The notes under the pieces were generated by a model. It made no database searches. It was not told where the DNA came from and worked only from the letters and a program-made list of their open reading frames with translations. A program made the position numbers and the translations under genes. This document shows, piece after piece, positions 21,816 through 34,061 of a stretch of 64,000 bases of DNA (position 1 is the first letter of the stretch; every line of letters begins with the position of its first letter). Source of the stretch: Falciphora oryzae (Eukaryota; Ascomycota; Sordariomycetes; Magnaporthales; Magnaporthaceae); assembly GCA_000733355.1 (NCBI GenBank), contig JNVV01000035.1:347687-411686 (forward strand), read 5' to 3'.

Positions 21816-22355
21816 ATGAACGAGCGCAAGTTTCTGCAGTGGCTTTCAGGTATTCCGCCGTGCGGCGCGCCCGATGTTCCCAAATCCGACGGTCGCAAGC
21901 GCAAGCGACCCAGCGAGAGCCTCCAAACCCCGCCTCCCGATCCGGACACCGACACCATGGAGACACCGGCGAAACGTCACCAGAGCGCCGCGACAGGCCC
22001 TGATAATGACCAGACCCACGCCCCGCGCGACAGCAGCCGTCGGCACCAACACCATCACTGCCTTCGACCTCTTCCAAAACAAGCCAGACCAGCAGCAGTC
22101 GCGGGTCCCCGATTAAAAGGAAGCGAGCGATGGAGTCGGTACTTAGAATATGCAAAGCTATCCGATTGTGTATGTGCGTCCACGCCATTGTTTCCCTCGG
22201 CGCAGTTCCCAAGACTCCAACGGAGACATGCTCTGTTATGTTCCATACTATCCGATGATGCTGGTATTAGGGGGAAAAAACCTGAAAAAAAAAAAAAAAC
22301 GGCCGCAGCACCTTTGTTGCTCGACTGGCCCGCTACGCAATATACAAACGAATAA
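21816..22355 (+). CDS. Hypothetical nuclear-type fragment, doubtful
   Basis: From an ATG at 21816 the frame begins MNERKFLQWLSGIPPCG, then RKRKRPSESLQTPPPD and TPAKRH. This is a basic, Pro/Ser-rich start that resembles the N-terminus of the PD-(D/E)XK nuclease-like proteins common in fungi. After about 75 residues the composition turns into low-complexity sequence. A different frame (DQTHAP versus TPRATAAVG) would continue the resemblance, so there may be a frameshift. No nuclease core follows before a poly-A run at about 22285. It is best read as a truncated fragment or chance. Confidence 0.25.
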   Translation: MNERKFLQWLSGIPPCGAPDVPKSDGRKRKRPSESLQTPPPDPDTDTMETPAKRHQSAATGPDNDQTHAPRDSSRRHQHHHCLRPLPKQARPAAVAGPRLKGSERWSRYLEYAKLSDCVCASTPLFPSAQFPRLQRRHALLCSILSDDAGIRGKKPEKKKKTAAAPLLLDWPATQYTNE

Positions 22356-22609
22356 AAGAATTAGGGGCGGGCGAGGCCGATAACTCCAAGCCCGGCGCAC
22401 AGTCTCAAATCCTACCGAGGTAGGTATACCTCGCTCTTAATGCAAAAGAAAGATAAACTTATGGTCGCATAAATTATCGAAAGCGGAAGAGAAAAGGGGG
22501 TAATGGAAAAGTTGGTAAAAAAAAAAAAAAAAGAAATGAAGAAGAAAAAAGGCAATAAGGAAAAAGAAAAAAGGAAACTACATCAGCACCACCGTTCCTA
22601 GGGCTCCCG

Positions 22610-25148
22610 CTATTTGACCCCCAAAATCTCAAAGATCCTCCTCTCATCCCTCCCCTCGGCCAGCTCCCTGGTCGTGATTTTGCTGCGCCCCGGACCCCGC
22701 ACCACCTCCCGGTAAAGTCCGCGCTGGTTAAGTCGCATGCATTTTTTGGACGCCAACAGCCGCATGCTGCGGTTGAAGATATCGTTGCCCGTGAAGTAGA
22801 TGAGCGCCGCTCCGTACTCGGTCTCGGGCACCAGCAGGAAGTCGACCCGCCGCCAGACCGGCCGCCGGTCTGCCGCTGCCGCCGTCCCGGGATCCCGCGG
22901 CAGCACGCAGCAGCCGTGCCATTTGCTCCCTCCCGGCCGGTCCGTCCGCAGTGCCGCGACCGTGGCCACCACGACCCCGGCCTCAGTCAGGCGTGATATT
23001 AGCGCGCCCAGGAAAGGGACCAGCTCGTCGGTGCTCGCGGTACCCTTTTTGGTAACGATAAAGTCCACGTCCCCCAACGTCTCGGCGCCGCGCCGGTAGC
23101 TGCCCCCGATAAGCAATTTCACGCCCGGGTCGACGAGCGCCGCCTCGCGCCGCATTGCCTCGCCAAACGCCTCGACTTCGGCCCGCGGGATGCGAAAGTT
23201 AAGATCCGCGTACCGTTCGATCCCCATACGCTGCGCCGGCGTCAACTTTGCCTGTGCTGCCAGGCCCTCGAGCGTGCAAAACCCCTGGCTTATCCACTTT
23301 TGCGCCTGTACGACGCCCACGCCGTAGATGCCCAGGAAGGTCTGGAGGACCGCGTCGAGCGGTTCCGCGCGCGCGTACTTGAGCCTGCGCAGCCGGTCCG
23401 TCGTCGCAATCTCCTCGATTTTGTGTGCCAGCCGCGGGCCCACCGCCGGCAGCCGAGCCGCCTCTTCCTCCGTCGCGATCCTGCGGTCTGTCGTCCGCTG
23501 CAGCGTCCTGATGGCCTTGCGGTACGCCGTCGTGCGCCAGTGGTCGTTGGTGCGCGCGTAAAAGCCGCACATGCTTTGCAGGATTTCGGTCGTCCGCGCG
23601 TTGGGGTTCGCCTGCGCCTCCGCCTCTTTGCCGTTCCTGACCCTGCCGTGGTTGCACGCGAACATGTCCTCCCACGTCGTCGCCTTCCCGCTAGCCTTGG
23701 AGCCACCACCGCCGCCACTTATCTTGCGGCCGCGGTCATCCTCTGACCCGTTGCTATCCCCGCCTTCCTCACCGTCGGATGTGGCCAACTCTGACCCCCT
23801 TACCGAAAACGAATCGTCGTTTTCGTCCTCCTTATACTGCGCCATTATTTCAATATAGGTGCTAAGTTCGTCTTTAGGTCCTTTCTCCCGACTCCGGGTA
23901 TATATTTCTTGCATTTTGTCGTTCTGGAATCCCGTGGTATTGCCCTCGTCGCCGGGAATTTCTTGCGACGAGGGAATGGTGATTTTATCCGAAGCCCTTC
24001 CTGACCCGCGCGTTAGGTCCCCTGGTACTTCCACCTTTTAATAAGGTGTGCTAAACGGTTGATTTCTCCGTTTAAAACACTCGTTTCGCGCGGGAGGGTT
24101 TGAGCTGTAAGGATTCCACCGAGCTAGACGGCGATTCCTGCGGCGCAGTGGGCGTAGAAGCCGGCCGGGGCGCGACTCGAGGGCAACCTTTGACGAGATA
24201 CTTGTCCTGCAGCGGGTTCAGCAAAACTCCATACTCCAGGCAGTCGCCAGGGAACGTCTCCCTAACGACGACCGGGGCGTGCGGGGCGCCAAAAGCGAAC
24301 AAGGGGCCGACGAGGGGCTCGATATCCTTATACTCCAAACCCTTGTCGGCGATAACGTGCGTAGCTTCGGCGGGGGATCGGACGCGCCGCGCGCCGTACT
24401 TCTTAGCCTTAGCCATACGGAGGCGCCTGACCGGGGCGACGTCGCTATCTGGAACGTAGAAGAACGAAAGGCTCCGGAAGATGCGCCTCTCCTCGGGCAC
24501 TTGCTCCTCGCCGCCGCCTCCGGCCGAATCCCGCTTGCGCTTCCTCCGGAGGTCCGAGGCGGCCACGGACGGCGAATTCGCCGGGACTCTCTGGGTACGT
24601 GCGGTAGCAGCCGTAATTGCGGGCAGCGGGGCCGCCGCGCTGCGGTGCGGTATAAGTTTCGCTACGCTCGCCGTGGCTGGCACTCCTTGGGCGGCAGGAG
24701 CGGGTGGAGGAGTCTTTTCGATAAAGGATGTGCTGGTCATGTCGACCAGGGCGGTGCTTTGGCGGGCGTTGAATGCGTGCAGCGGGGTACCTTTGATTAC
24801 CTCCCCCCGTGAGTTTTTCGACGCGGGCGTCGGGGCCGACGTAGTTTTCTTCGGAGGGTCGCCCGCCATTTGATTGGAAGAAGCCGCGTAATGTGCAGGC
24901 TTTTGCGAAGGCTGCCGCTGCGGCTGCCTGCTAAAATCATTGTAGGTGGTTGTTTTGTGCTCGCCGTAGTTGCTTAGGCGGGGGAAAAAGGCGCGAGATC
25001 GCCTCCTAAGCTCCAGCTCCCTGTCGTCGAAATCATCGTCTCCTAGTGAAAGGTTAAAAGGAGATTGGAGACTTCGGAAGAAGTTCCTCTTTTTGCGGAG
25101 CGATTCCGAAAAGGGACCTGATGACGATGGGCCCGACCACGAAGTCAT
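22610..25148 (-). CDS. pol4: DNA polymerase X family, Pol4/Pol lambda-like, with BRCT domain
   Basis: Exons 25148-24081 and 24034-22610 encode about 830 residues. The ATG is at 25146-25148. The 46-bp intron (GTGTTT...AAAAG) has a weak donor but joins two long frames in phase 0. The N-terminal part is disordered and basic. A BRCT domain spans about residues 222-306 (IFRSLSFFYVPDSD to ATHVIADKGLEYKDI). Further on are the 8-kDa/HhH region (LPAVGPRLAHKIEEI, about 552-565; GIYGVGVVQAQKWI, about 591-604), the nucleotidyltransferase motif GGSYRRGAETLGDVDF with Asp678 and Asp680, the third Asp754 in RRVDFLLVP, and YFTGNDIFNRSMR. All three metal-binding aspartates are present, so it should be active. 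The family fills short gaps in base-excision and end-joining repair in the nucleus, where BRCT contacts end-joining factors. It appears intact among decayed neighbours. Confidence 0.85.
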
Positions 25149-25689
25149 GGGGATAGTGACATTAGAATCTGATAGGCAATTACAGCCCTTGCGATATGTC
25201 CTGTCGGAAGAAGTGAGTCGCGTCAAATAGGCAAGCCGCTGGAAATGGTCCGTCCAGGTTAAGGAGCGAGCTGCATGCAATCACGAAATGATTGATGGGC
25301 ACGCTTAAAGCTACCAAAGAAACCGGGTAGGTAGGTACTTAGGTGCTTAGACGGAGGTAGGTGAGTGGAAGGAACGGGTAGGTAGTAGGAGGGATTGACA
25401 AGGACGGGTCGGATTTTAAGTCGGAAGCTAGCTCCATATCGTAATCACCGCAACAAGCATAAATTACGTGCTTTAGCGTAAATGTAACCGGTATGGTTGC
25501 GCTTTACGGGGCTATGGAATGTACCTATTTCAAGCTGCAATACATATTGAACGCGACCTGAACGAGGGCGAAGAGTATTTTTCCGTAATCCTGGCACCTG
25601 GCCACCCGACTTCCATTATTGGCGTATCCAGCCTTGCGACGACTGGACGGCGGGGCCCGGCCGCTTCGGGTGAAGACGCCGGCGTCGCC
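25149..25689. other. Upstream region of the polymerase X gene
   Basis: It contains repeated GGTAGGTA-type runs (25325-25395) and no recognisable gene. Confidence 0.35.
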
Positions 25690-26165
25690 AGCCAATATTT
25701 GCGGACAGTGTCCCCAGATTTAAGAGGAAAATCACTTACAATGCAGAGACGGCGGAGTACGGCATAAGATACAAGGCCCGTCTCGTGGCACGAGGCTTTC
25801 AGCAAGAAGAAGGGATCGACTACGAAGAAACCTTCGCTACGGTGGTGAAAGCCTCATCCTGCCGCGCCCTTTTTGCTTTCGCCGCCATTCTCTCCTGGAA
25901 AGCCTACCAAGCTGATGTCAAGACTGCCTTTCTGTACGGAGACATCGACGTCGAGATCTACATGAAGCCGCCAACTGGGTACAAGTGTCCAAAGGGCAAA
26001 GCACTGAGAATCAACTAGGCCCTGTATGGCCCCAGACAGTCACCGAGAATGTGGTACCACAAACTCACCACTATCCTAATCAGTTTTGGCTTCAGGAGCT
26101 CCCAGTACGATCCTTGCGTGTTCATGAGGAACGACGCCATCATCTCCATCTGGATCGACGTAATC
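25690..26165 (+). pseudogene. Copia (Ty1-type) reverse transcriptase fragment
   Basis: The frame YKARLVARGFQQEEGIDYEE, then DVKTAFLYGDIDVEIYMKPP and ALYGPRQSPRMWYHKL, ending YDPCVFMRNDAIISIWID, is the RVT_2 reverse transcriptase core of Copia elements. One stop falls after LRIN, where the family has a Lys/Arg-rich link to ALYGLKQ. The fragment ends just before the YVDD catalytic box at about 26165, and neither LTRs nor the rest of pol are present. It is a truncated relic. Confidence 0.8.
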
Positions 26166-26480
26166 GTGCGGCGGGAAGTCGCCGCGCTGCAGCGGCACCG
26201 CCGCGTCCGGGTCGGGCTGCATCATCTCCGGCTGCGGGGGCTGCCCGTTATCGGCCGAGGCAGGAGGGGACGTTATTGTCGCCATGGGATCGGGCGGCGC
26301 GAGCGTCAGGGCTTTGGCCTCGATCAAATGCGGCGGCTTTGAGATGACGGCGCTGTACTCCAAACTAGGGAAATCGGGTGACAGCGGAGAGCCCCGGCCA
26401 TTGTGCTCGATCTCGCCACAGACGAGATGGTGCGGAGGCAGGTGGATGCCCAACTCGGTCTCGACGGTTGGCTTCTTCTT
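26166..26480 (-). pseudogene. Unidentified gene fragment next to the Copia relic
   Basis: A minus-strand frame reads GIHLPPHHLVCGEIEHNGRG, PSLEYSAVISKPPHLIEAKA and LAPPDPM, then a Pro/Asp-rich tail that runs into the antisense of the Copia fragment. The first part has coding-like composition, but I do not recognise a family. Further upstream (to about 27090) other minus-strand pieces (KKNLRIISHGVRQVCVGSTM) may belong to the same gene with introns or frameshifts. Confidence 0.3.
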
Positions 26481-27540
26481 ACTCCGCGTCGTTTAACGCC
26501 TCGAGATGGATGGGCCCTCGTCTTGTACTCGGCTGGCTGGGCATCGTGGCTGCCGAGCGCACTCCGCCTGGGAATCACATCGTGGAGCCAACGCAGACCT
26601 GGCGAACGCCGTGGGAGATGATGCGGAGGTTCTTCTTGCGGACGCGCGGGCAGCAGCAGCAGCCGCAGAACCGGCCGAACCGGAAGCTGCGGATCCAAGG
26701 AAGCAGGAGAAGGAGCACCGAGGGCGGAGGACGGCTGGCGGGGGCAGCCCCGGCACAAGGCACCTCGCGCAGGGAACGACGCTCACCGGGCTCCAGCGCC
26801 GAACCGTTCTCCGACCGGCCTGCTTTGGTCGACTCCAACACCCAGTCTCCCCCACCCGACGACGACCATCAAGATCGACTGTCATTTTGACCGCCGCCCC
26901 GGCCACATATGCTAAAAAAAAAGTGGATGAGTAACAGGAAACGCCGGCCGCAGCCTTCCAGATCTATCACAACCGCCGGCCCTGATGAAACCTGCGCCCC
27001 GCGAGCGCTGAGAGCCAACTTGACAAGATGTAGGCCGACAGCCCTACCAATTAACTTCCTACGGACAAGCAAGCCGTCAACTCTACGTTAGCTTGCGCTT
27101 TTATTTGGCGTTGGGGGGTTTCCTGGAGGATTTAATCTTCCACCTCCCGTGACATCTTTCGTGCTTTTGCATCGCCTGGCACACGCATCTACGCTCATGC
27201 CGCCATCTAGTCCGCCGGGGATACCGGCATGTTTTGGTTGGTGTCGGCCTCCTGACCTCGGCCAGCTTCTGGTGGGTCGATCGCGTGTGGTTTTGCGCCG
27301 GCGCTCCCGCCGACGTAAAGTGTTACGAAAGGATCGGCGTACGCCTTACAACTTTAGCATATCAAAGTGCAAATGCGCGACAAAGATACCGGTTACACTC
27401 ATTTCGCATTGGCCACACCGGCTGTAGCGGCTGCACAGGTTTGTTAAACTTATCTAAGGTGAGTGTGAGGTGCAAAGGAGCTGCTACGCAAAATGTCCCC
27501 ATTTGTTTTCCTTTAAGCTAACATACCCTAACAGGGAACA

Positions 27541-27690
27541 AGTTGAAAAAGGAGGCAGCGAAAGCGTTTAGGATCTGGCTGGAAAGCCTACCTGAGACAT
27601 ACGTGGTGGTTTACACGGACGGTTCGAAATCCACAATTGGAGCTGTCGGCTGGGGGTTCGCCATCTACCAAAACCGCAAAAAGATTGCAT
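27541..27690 (+). pseudogene. RNase H fragment of a non-LTR (Tad-like) retroelement
   Basis: FRIWLESLPETYVVVYTDGS, then GAVGWGFAIYQNRKKIA, is the start of an RNase H domain with the first catalytic Asp in YTDGS, as in fungal LINEs. A stop follows at once and the rest of the domain is not recognisable. Confidence 0.65.
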
Positions 27691-27699
27691 AAGGAAAAG

Positions 27700-30600
27700 G
27701 TCGGTCGTATCGATTAAAGGCGCATAACAAGCCGACTGCTGGTCAAGCGATGGATTTGGCGAGCCAGGACACGCGTCTGGACAGTAGAAGGGTAGGGAAT
27801 TCGGATTGGTAACGGCAGGCGCGTGGTGTTAGAGAGCGGACGCATGCGGCTAACCCCGCCATGCTGCAATTCCTAACGTGCGGTTACGGCGAGGAATGGT
27901 AAGAAGAGCCCAGTTACTGGGCTTGGCCGTGTAAGGGGAAAGAAATGGAATGCTTTGAAAACGGATAGCCTAGGTTAATTAAAGCACACCAACCTGAAAA
28001 CCAGGCAATGTTTACCATGGCCAATTCGATATGGGATAATACGTCCGCCCAAATTTCTCGTCGACATTTCCTCGAGACGGGCGGGAGATAACCAATATAA
28101 GGCGAGACGATAACGACGGAAGTGAATTTGCATTCGATTATACCTTACGCAAGCAGTACAAAAACGTTATAAAAGCTATGGGTTAATTAAACGAAGAAAA
28201 GAAAGCGGAAGGAAGGACCGCCCCGGGCAGGGGGCGTAGGATATATGCTCGTTTGTACGGTTTCCTAGACGGGAGCTGCTGAACTAATCTATTACAACCG
28301 ACGCTGCAGGTGCGGGACAGGACGTGCTTGACGGTTTAACCAGGCTCGCTCGGTCACGCTCGCTCGTGTAGGTAACGACGTATTAACCTAAGCGGACCCA
28401 GCAAGGGTGGCCAAGCCAAAAGCGGCTGCGCTACTGCCAGAAATAGCCTAGTGAGGTTCCCAAGTCCTACAAAGCCGAAATATTGGACACCACCCACCCG
28501 CCGCCACCGCACACGTCCGTTCGGCCTTAGATGCTGGACGCCGTTATCGTTCGTGCCCCCGCCTCCCGAACCACTGCCGCTAACCACTTCGACGCTGCCG
28601 GTTCCGTTGCACCGATTCCCGCTAAAAACCGTCAGGATCGCCGTGAGCCAGAGAGCACTTAGGTCGCCCATGGTAGGCCCGCCTGCGAAATCGAGTCCGC
28701 GCGTGCTGCTCGCATGTGGCCTTTGCTTTACTACAGCTCCGCGTCCAAACAACCCAAAGTAGCTAACCTGGCCGCAATCCTGGCCCGCAACCTAGTCTCG
28801 ACGTCGGCCCTTCGCGACAGAGCTCCTTCGCGCACACGAGTCGCTCTAACGTGCCCCGACCGCCCATACCCGCCGCCGATGTTGCCGCCGCCAACCAGTA
28901 CCTTGTTGCTACGGGGAGGAAACGTTAGCCGATATGGATAACGACCCCGACCGCTAATGTCCCATCCCTTCGTAAAAAGGGAATTCGATTAAAACCTACA
29001 GCCGGGTTTACCCCCGCGACTTTAACCTGTTTCGGAAAACCTCCAGCAACCCCCATCGGCCGGGTAAGTACTCCTTGCCTCGCTTTGCTGCTTGCGCCTG
29101 TTCCCACCTTTATAAACGCCTCGGCCGCGCTCGCCCCGCGTCCGACGCCTACGGACCTTTAAGCCCCAAACCGGGGGGCGCGTTTTTTTTTAAATTGCCT
29201 TATTTATTTGCTAACTATGCGCCCAATTCCAATGTTTTTCCGTTCCGGCACCTAGCGACGAACCGAACCCCTCGGCCGCAATCCCACAAGATAGCGCGAA
29301 CTACAACCCGCCATCGGGCGACGCGGCACAAAGCATGGACAAGCCCGGTCCGGCTCCGGATGTCCTCCCTACCATGCCTATAACCGAAGCCAAACCGAAC
29401 CGCCCGGCCGCTTCCGCTGTCCTCAACCTTTAAGCCCAGAGCCTCCAATATAACAGCCCGGCGATGCCGTCGCCCGTGTTCGCCTTAAACCACTTTAGGT
29501 ACCAAAGTCCGCCGATAGCTACACGCATACCCGGTTTACTTTCTACCGCCGCCTACCCCGTTTTCCCGCCGCCTTAACCGGCCATATCGCCGATCGGGGC
29601 CCCAAACAACACTACGGCACTTATAAAGCCGAATACGCCGGGACCATTTTTACAAATACAGGCCGGCACCTTGCCCACGCCTTCGGCCAAAAGGAGGCGT
29701 ATTGCGTAAGTTGCTATCTTCCCGACCCCAGAAGCATACACCACCTACCTCTTTGGCGGTGCGAGAACGTATCCGCACCCTATTGATTGTCCGCTAACAA
29801 TTAAGCCATCTTTCGTAACCTACCCCCAATTCCCAAAGGGATAACCTTCGCCCTTCAAAACCACTTCGCAATGGCCGGGTCGAAAATGACACAAGGCCTT
29901 GATCGCTCGAGGCTGCTGCTAGTAACCGAAGCATGCGCTAAAAGCGATTGGACATTCCTTTCCATCCATTAAACTTTTTGCGCCTGGTTGCGAAGCGATT
30001 TGGAGCTTATTATGGGCGCGTGCGGGATACGACAGCACGCCGTCACGGCATTCAATACTCTCCAAAAGATCCTAAAAGAAAACCAGAAGCTCAAGCCGGC
30101 CAGTCTCCAATTCTTCGCTTCCTTTCCCGGAGTCAGATGAACGAGATAAGTGCTTGATCCATACAATGGTCGCTTCCGGCTAACCTGTCGCGGATCATCA
30201 CATGCGCGGTGTCTTGCCTTAGTGTTTATCGCGTGCGCGGGGATTCGATCTCGTATTCAAAGGGGAAATGTTGCTTGGCTTATACGGGGTAGCATCGATA
30301 TGAACGGGGCATCGGGATTACCGGAAGAGGCAGGAGGTAGGCCCGCTGGATCTAACCAAACCCCTCCTGTTCCCTCTATTTTTTTTTTTTTCCCCGCATC
30401 AAACCAAATCCGAGGCCAGCAAGGCCAGCAAGCAAATGGGGCAGAGCGCCAGGTACGCATTGAGTAAAAAGGTGCTGTCGATAATTCCAGAGCGTCCTTT
30501 TGTGGGGGAGCAGCCGCGCAGGGGTGCCGCTTGCATTGATCGAAATATCGGCCGGCAATCACCAAGATCCTGATGCGGGTGGGGCATCGCCCAGAATGCG

Positions 30601-30868
30601 GCTTCAGGGGCCGCACGTCAAACTGGGATTCACGCGACGAACACCTCCACGAGCCAATTTGCCCGGTACGCGACTGCGGCGGGGCTTCCCCGTGCAAAAG
30701 GACGCAGAGCAGATGGAGGCCGGCAGAGTAACCGACCTTGGCGGGAAGGTGTGCACATATATATGTACATAATACACATCCCTAGGTCGTGTAGATACTC
30801 TGCCGGCTTCTGCTCTTGTCCTCCAGCCACGCAGCCTCCGCCGGAGACATCGGCAGAAAGCAGCAGCC
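27700..30868. other. Decayed transposon DNA and subtilase upstream region
   Basis: Only short broken frames are visible. One around 29640-29970 (PSFVTYPQFPKGITFALQNH, SRLLLVTEACAKSDW) looks like part of a retroelement protein, but I cannot name it. The last 150 bp contain an ACATATATATGTACATAATA sequence (about 30755-30775) that may be part of the protease promoter. Confidence 0.4.
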
Positions 30869-33660
30869 ATGCCCGCCCCCATGATGCTCTCCCGCCTGGC
30901 CGTGCTGCTCTCGCTCGCTGCCGGCATCGACGCCCAGGCCCCCGTCCGGCCCGACCAGGCCAAACCGCAGGCCCCCGATTCTCAGCACTTTATCGTCGAA
31001 TATGCCGAAGTGAGAGAGACAAAGCGCGCTTGCCCAGCACTGCCCCATCTAGATATCCACTAATCCCACGCCAACAAACGCAGGGCCGCGCAAATGCCCG
31101 CCGCTCGCTGATCGAGGCCGAGGTCGACGTGCTCAAATCGTGGGAGTCGGATCTGTTCAAGGGCGCCGCCGTCCAGGTCAAGAACCAGAGCCTCGAAACC
31201 CTCCTGGCCCTGCCCGACGTCAAGCGCGTGTGGCACAACCGCCAGATCCAGCTGGGCCCTGTCACCGTCAAGCGCTCCTTCAGCGACGACGCCGCCTCGG
31301 CCAACTACTCGACCCACCGCACCACCGGCGTCTTCGCCCTTCACGAGCAGGGCTACTTCGGCGAGGGCGTCAAGGTCGGCATCGTCGACACCGGCGTCGA
31401 CTACAGGCACCCTGCCCTGGGCGGCGGCATCGGGCCTGGCTTCAAGATCGCGGGTGGCCACGACCTGGTCGGAGACGGCAAGTGGCCCTCGGGTCCTAAA
31501 CAGCCCGACGAGGACCCCATGGACAAGCTCGGCCACGGCATCCACGTGGCCGGCATCCTGGGCGGCCAGTCCCAGTGGTTCACCGGAGTGGCCCCCAAGG
31601 CCTCGTTGTACGTGTACAAGGTCATGAGCGAACGGGGCTCGACCGACACGGCCACGCTCATCGACGCCTTCCTGCGCGCCTACGACGAGGGCATGGACGT
31701 GGTGACGTCGAGCATCGGCGCCAACAGCGGCTGGCCCGACGACTCGTGGGCCGTCGTGGCCTCGCGCCTCGTCGAAAAGGGCGTCGTGGTGACCATCGCG
31801 CAGGGCAACGCGGGCGAGGCCGGCCCCTTCTTCGGCTCGACCGGCTCGTCGGGCGCCGAGGTGCTCGCCGTCGCGGCCGCCAACTCAGAGTCGGGAGCCG
31901 TGCTGGCCTTCAAGGCGACGTTCTCGCGCGAGGGCGAGGCGCAGAAGAACACGAGCATGATCGGCTACATCAGCAGCAGCATCTACTGGCTGGAGAACAT
32001 CGTCGACTGGCCCATCGTGCCCATGAGCAACGACACCTCAGTCGTCGACGACGCCTGCACGCCGTACCCGCCGGGCTACCGCAACCTGACCAACACGGTG
32101 CCGCTGGTCCGCCGCGGCGGCTGCTCGCCCACGGTCAAGCAGGCGAACCTGTTCGCACTCGGCGCCCCCAACGTGCTGATCTACAACGATGACCAGGCGC
32201 TGGCCGTGCCGCCCTCGGGCAAAATGGGCTACACGGGCCTGATCGAGAAGCGGTCGGGCGAGGCCATCGTGCGGGCCGTGGCCGCGGGCCAGCGCGTCAC
32301 GGCCGACTTCTCGGGCGGGTATACCCCCCACGTCAGCATGCCACGCACCAAGGCCAGCTGGCCGGCCTCGTTCACGTCGTGGGGCGGCAGCAACGACATG
32401 TCGCTCAAGCCCGACGTGGCCGCGCCCGGCACCGACATCTTCAGCACGTACGTGGACGGCTACTACACCGTCATGGACGGCACCAGCATGGCGACGCCGT
32501 ACGTGGCCGGCGTGGCGGCGCTGTACATTGGCAAGTACGGCGGGCGCGCCAAGCACGGCCCCGGGTTCGCGAGGACGCTCTCGCGCCGCATCGTGGCCAG
32601 CGGCGAGTGGATGCCGTGGTACGACGGCTCGTCGGACCTGCACGCGCCGCCCGTCCAGGTCGGCTCGGGCCTGATCAACGCGACCAAGGTGATGGAGGCG
32701 ACAACCTCGCTCGACTTCGACCTCATGGCGCTCAATGACACGGCCAACTTTGTGTCGACGCACAAGGTCACGGTGCGCAACGACGCCGCCACCCCCGTCA
32801 GCTACACGTTCAAGCTCGAGGACGCGGCCGGCGTCAACATCCTGTACCCGCTCGACAACACCAGCAGCGCGCCGCGCATCAAGGCCCTGGCCGAGCTCGT
32901 GCCCGTCAAGATGGCGGCCAAGGCGACGCTCCCGGCGCCCTTCACGCTGCAGCCGGGCGAGTCGAAGCAGGTCGAGGTCGTGTTCGACAAGCCGCAGTTC
33001 GAGAGGCCCGCGGACCTGCCCCTGTACAGCGGCAAGGTCGTGGTGCGCGGCAGCGACGGCGTCAGCCTGGGCGTGCCGTACATGGGCCTGGGCGCGGACC
33101 TGAAGCACGAGATGTCGGACATGTTCATGGCCAACACGCCGCAGACGAGTTCGACGAACCAGCTCCTCAGTATCGAGAAGAAGCCGTGGTTCAACTTCAC
33201 CATTTACGGCTGGACGCCCGACTTCCTGACGGTGCGGACGCAGCTCAAGTGGGCGACTAGGGAGCTGCGCTGGGACATCTACACGACCGAGTACGACGAG
33301 AGCAAGTGGTCGTACCCGCCCGTCGTGGGCCAGAACGGCTACGTCGGCTCGGCCGCGTACTGGTACGGCTCCGGCTTCAAGTTTTGGGAGGCTTACAATA
33401 GGGAGGACCCGTACCGCACCGTCTCCTTCCCGCGCCAGGACCTGTACCGCAACGCCGTCACGACCGCCTACCGCTACGAGGCGCTGTGGTTCGGCATCCT
33501 GGCCAACGGCACCCGCCTCGAGCTCGGCGACTACTATATGAGCATGTTGGCCCTTACGCCCTTTGGCGACCGTACCAACAGGGACGACTGGTCCGTCTGG
33601 AATTCGCCCAAGATTTCCGTCCTGGGCAAGTTCGGGCCCAACCCTTACGCTAATAGCTAA
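30869..33660 (+). CDS. Secreted subtilisin-like serine protease (S8) with PA domain
   Basis: Exons 30869-31009 and 31084-33660 encode 905 residues. The 74-bp intron starts GTGAGA and ends CAG in phase 0, and the ATG at 30869 gives a clear signal peptide (MLSRLAVLLSLAAGIDAQ). An inhibitor-like propeptide follows (HFIVEYAE, VKRVWHNRQIQLG). The catalytic domain has Asp149 (VGIVDTGVDYRHP), His198 (GHGIHVAGILGG), the oxyanion Asn in QGNAGEAG and Ser515 (DGTSMATPYVAG). A protease-associated insert (VPLVRRGGCSPTVKQ, APNVLIYND) lies between His and Ser. The roughly 350-residue C-terminal part begins with a fibronectin-like domain (HKVTVRNDAATPVSYTFKLE). This is the large secreted fungal subtilase type that degrades external protein. 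The Thr usual in GHGTH is Ile here. The frame is intact. Confidence 0.9.
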
Positions 33661-34061
33661 ACGGATGGATGTGTGATGATGAATAAATGCCCGGGTGATG
33701 TTGGCACTTACGATGTCTGACGATTTAGATATATGCACCATAATTTATAATCTCCTAGCGTCCTATTTCAATAATAATGCATAATATTATTTTCACGCCC
33801 TCAGCCATTCCTTCCCGAAGCTTGTGCCACCTCGCAGCCCGCCGGCCCCTGTTTAGCCGCCCGCGGCTTTGATGGGACCGTTCAATCACCTACCTACGTC
33901 GCCAGATGGAACAGGCACCCTCAGCAAGCATCGCTTCCATCCTTGTCTTGTATTCCGGAGCCTTCGAATGGCATCGGCAAAGGGAGATCAGTGTCTTGAA
34001 ACAACCGACGACAAACCCCCCCCCCCCCGCCTCTCAGGGGCGATACAATACTAGCATCCAG
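33661..34061. other. Intergenic stretch
   Basis: 3' region of the protease gene; AT-rich at 33730-33795, with a C homopolymer at about 34019-34029. No gene seen. Confidence 0.4.

Noticed and set aside
20847..22355. 502-codon plus-strand open frame
   Set aside because: It crosses a MULE-type MITE, poly-A runs and tandem repeats and changes composition repeatedly. Only the short piece from 21816 was kept, at low confidence.
23199..23746. Several 140-160 codon frames overlapping the polymerase X gene
   Set aside because: They are shadows in other frames of the GC-rich catalytic exon; the sense frame carries all Pol X motifs.
32038..33741. Very long minus-strand open frame (567 codons)
   Set aside because: It is the antisense of the subtilase gene. 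GC-rich codon use on the sense strand keeps the opposite frame open, and its sequence is Arg/His/Val-rich low complexity.
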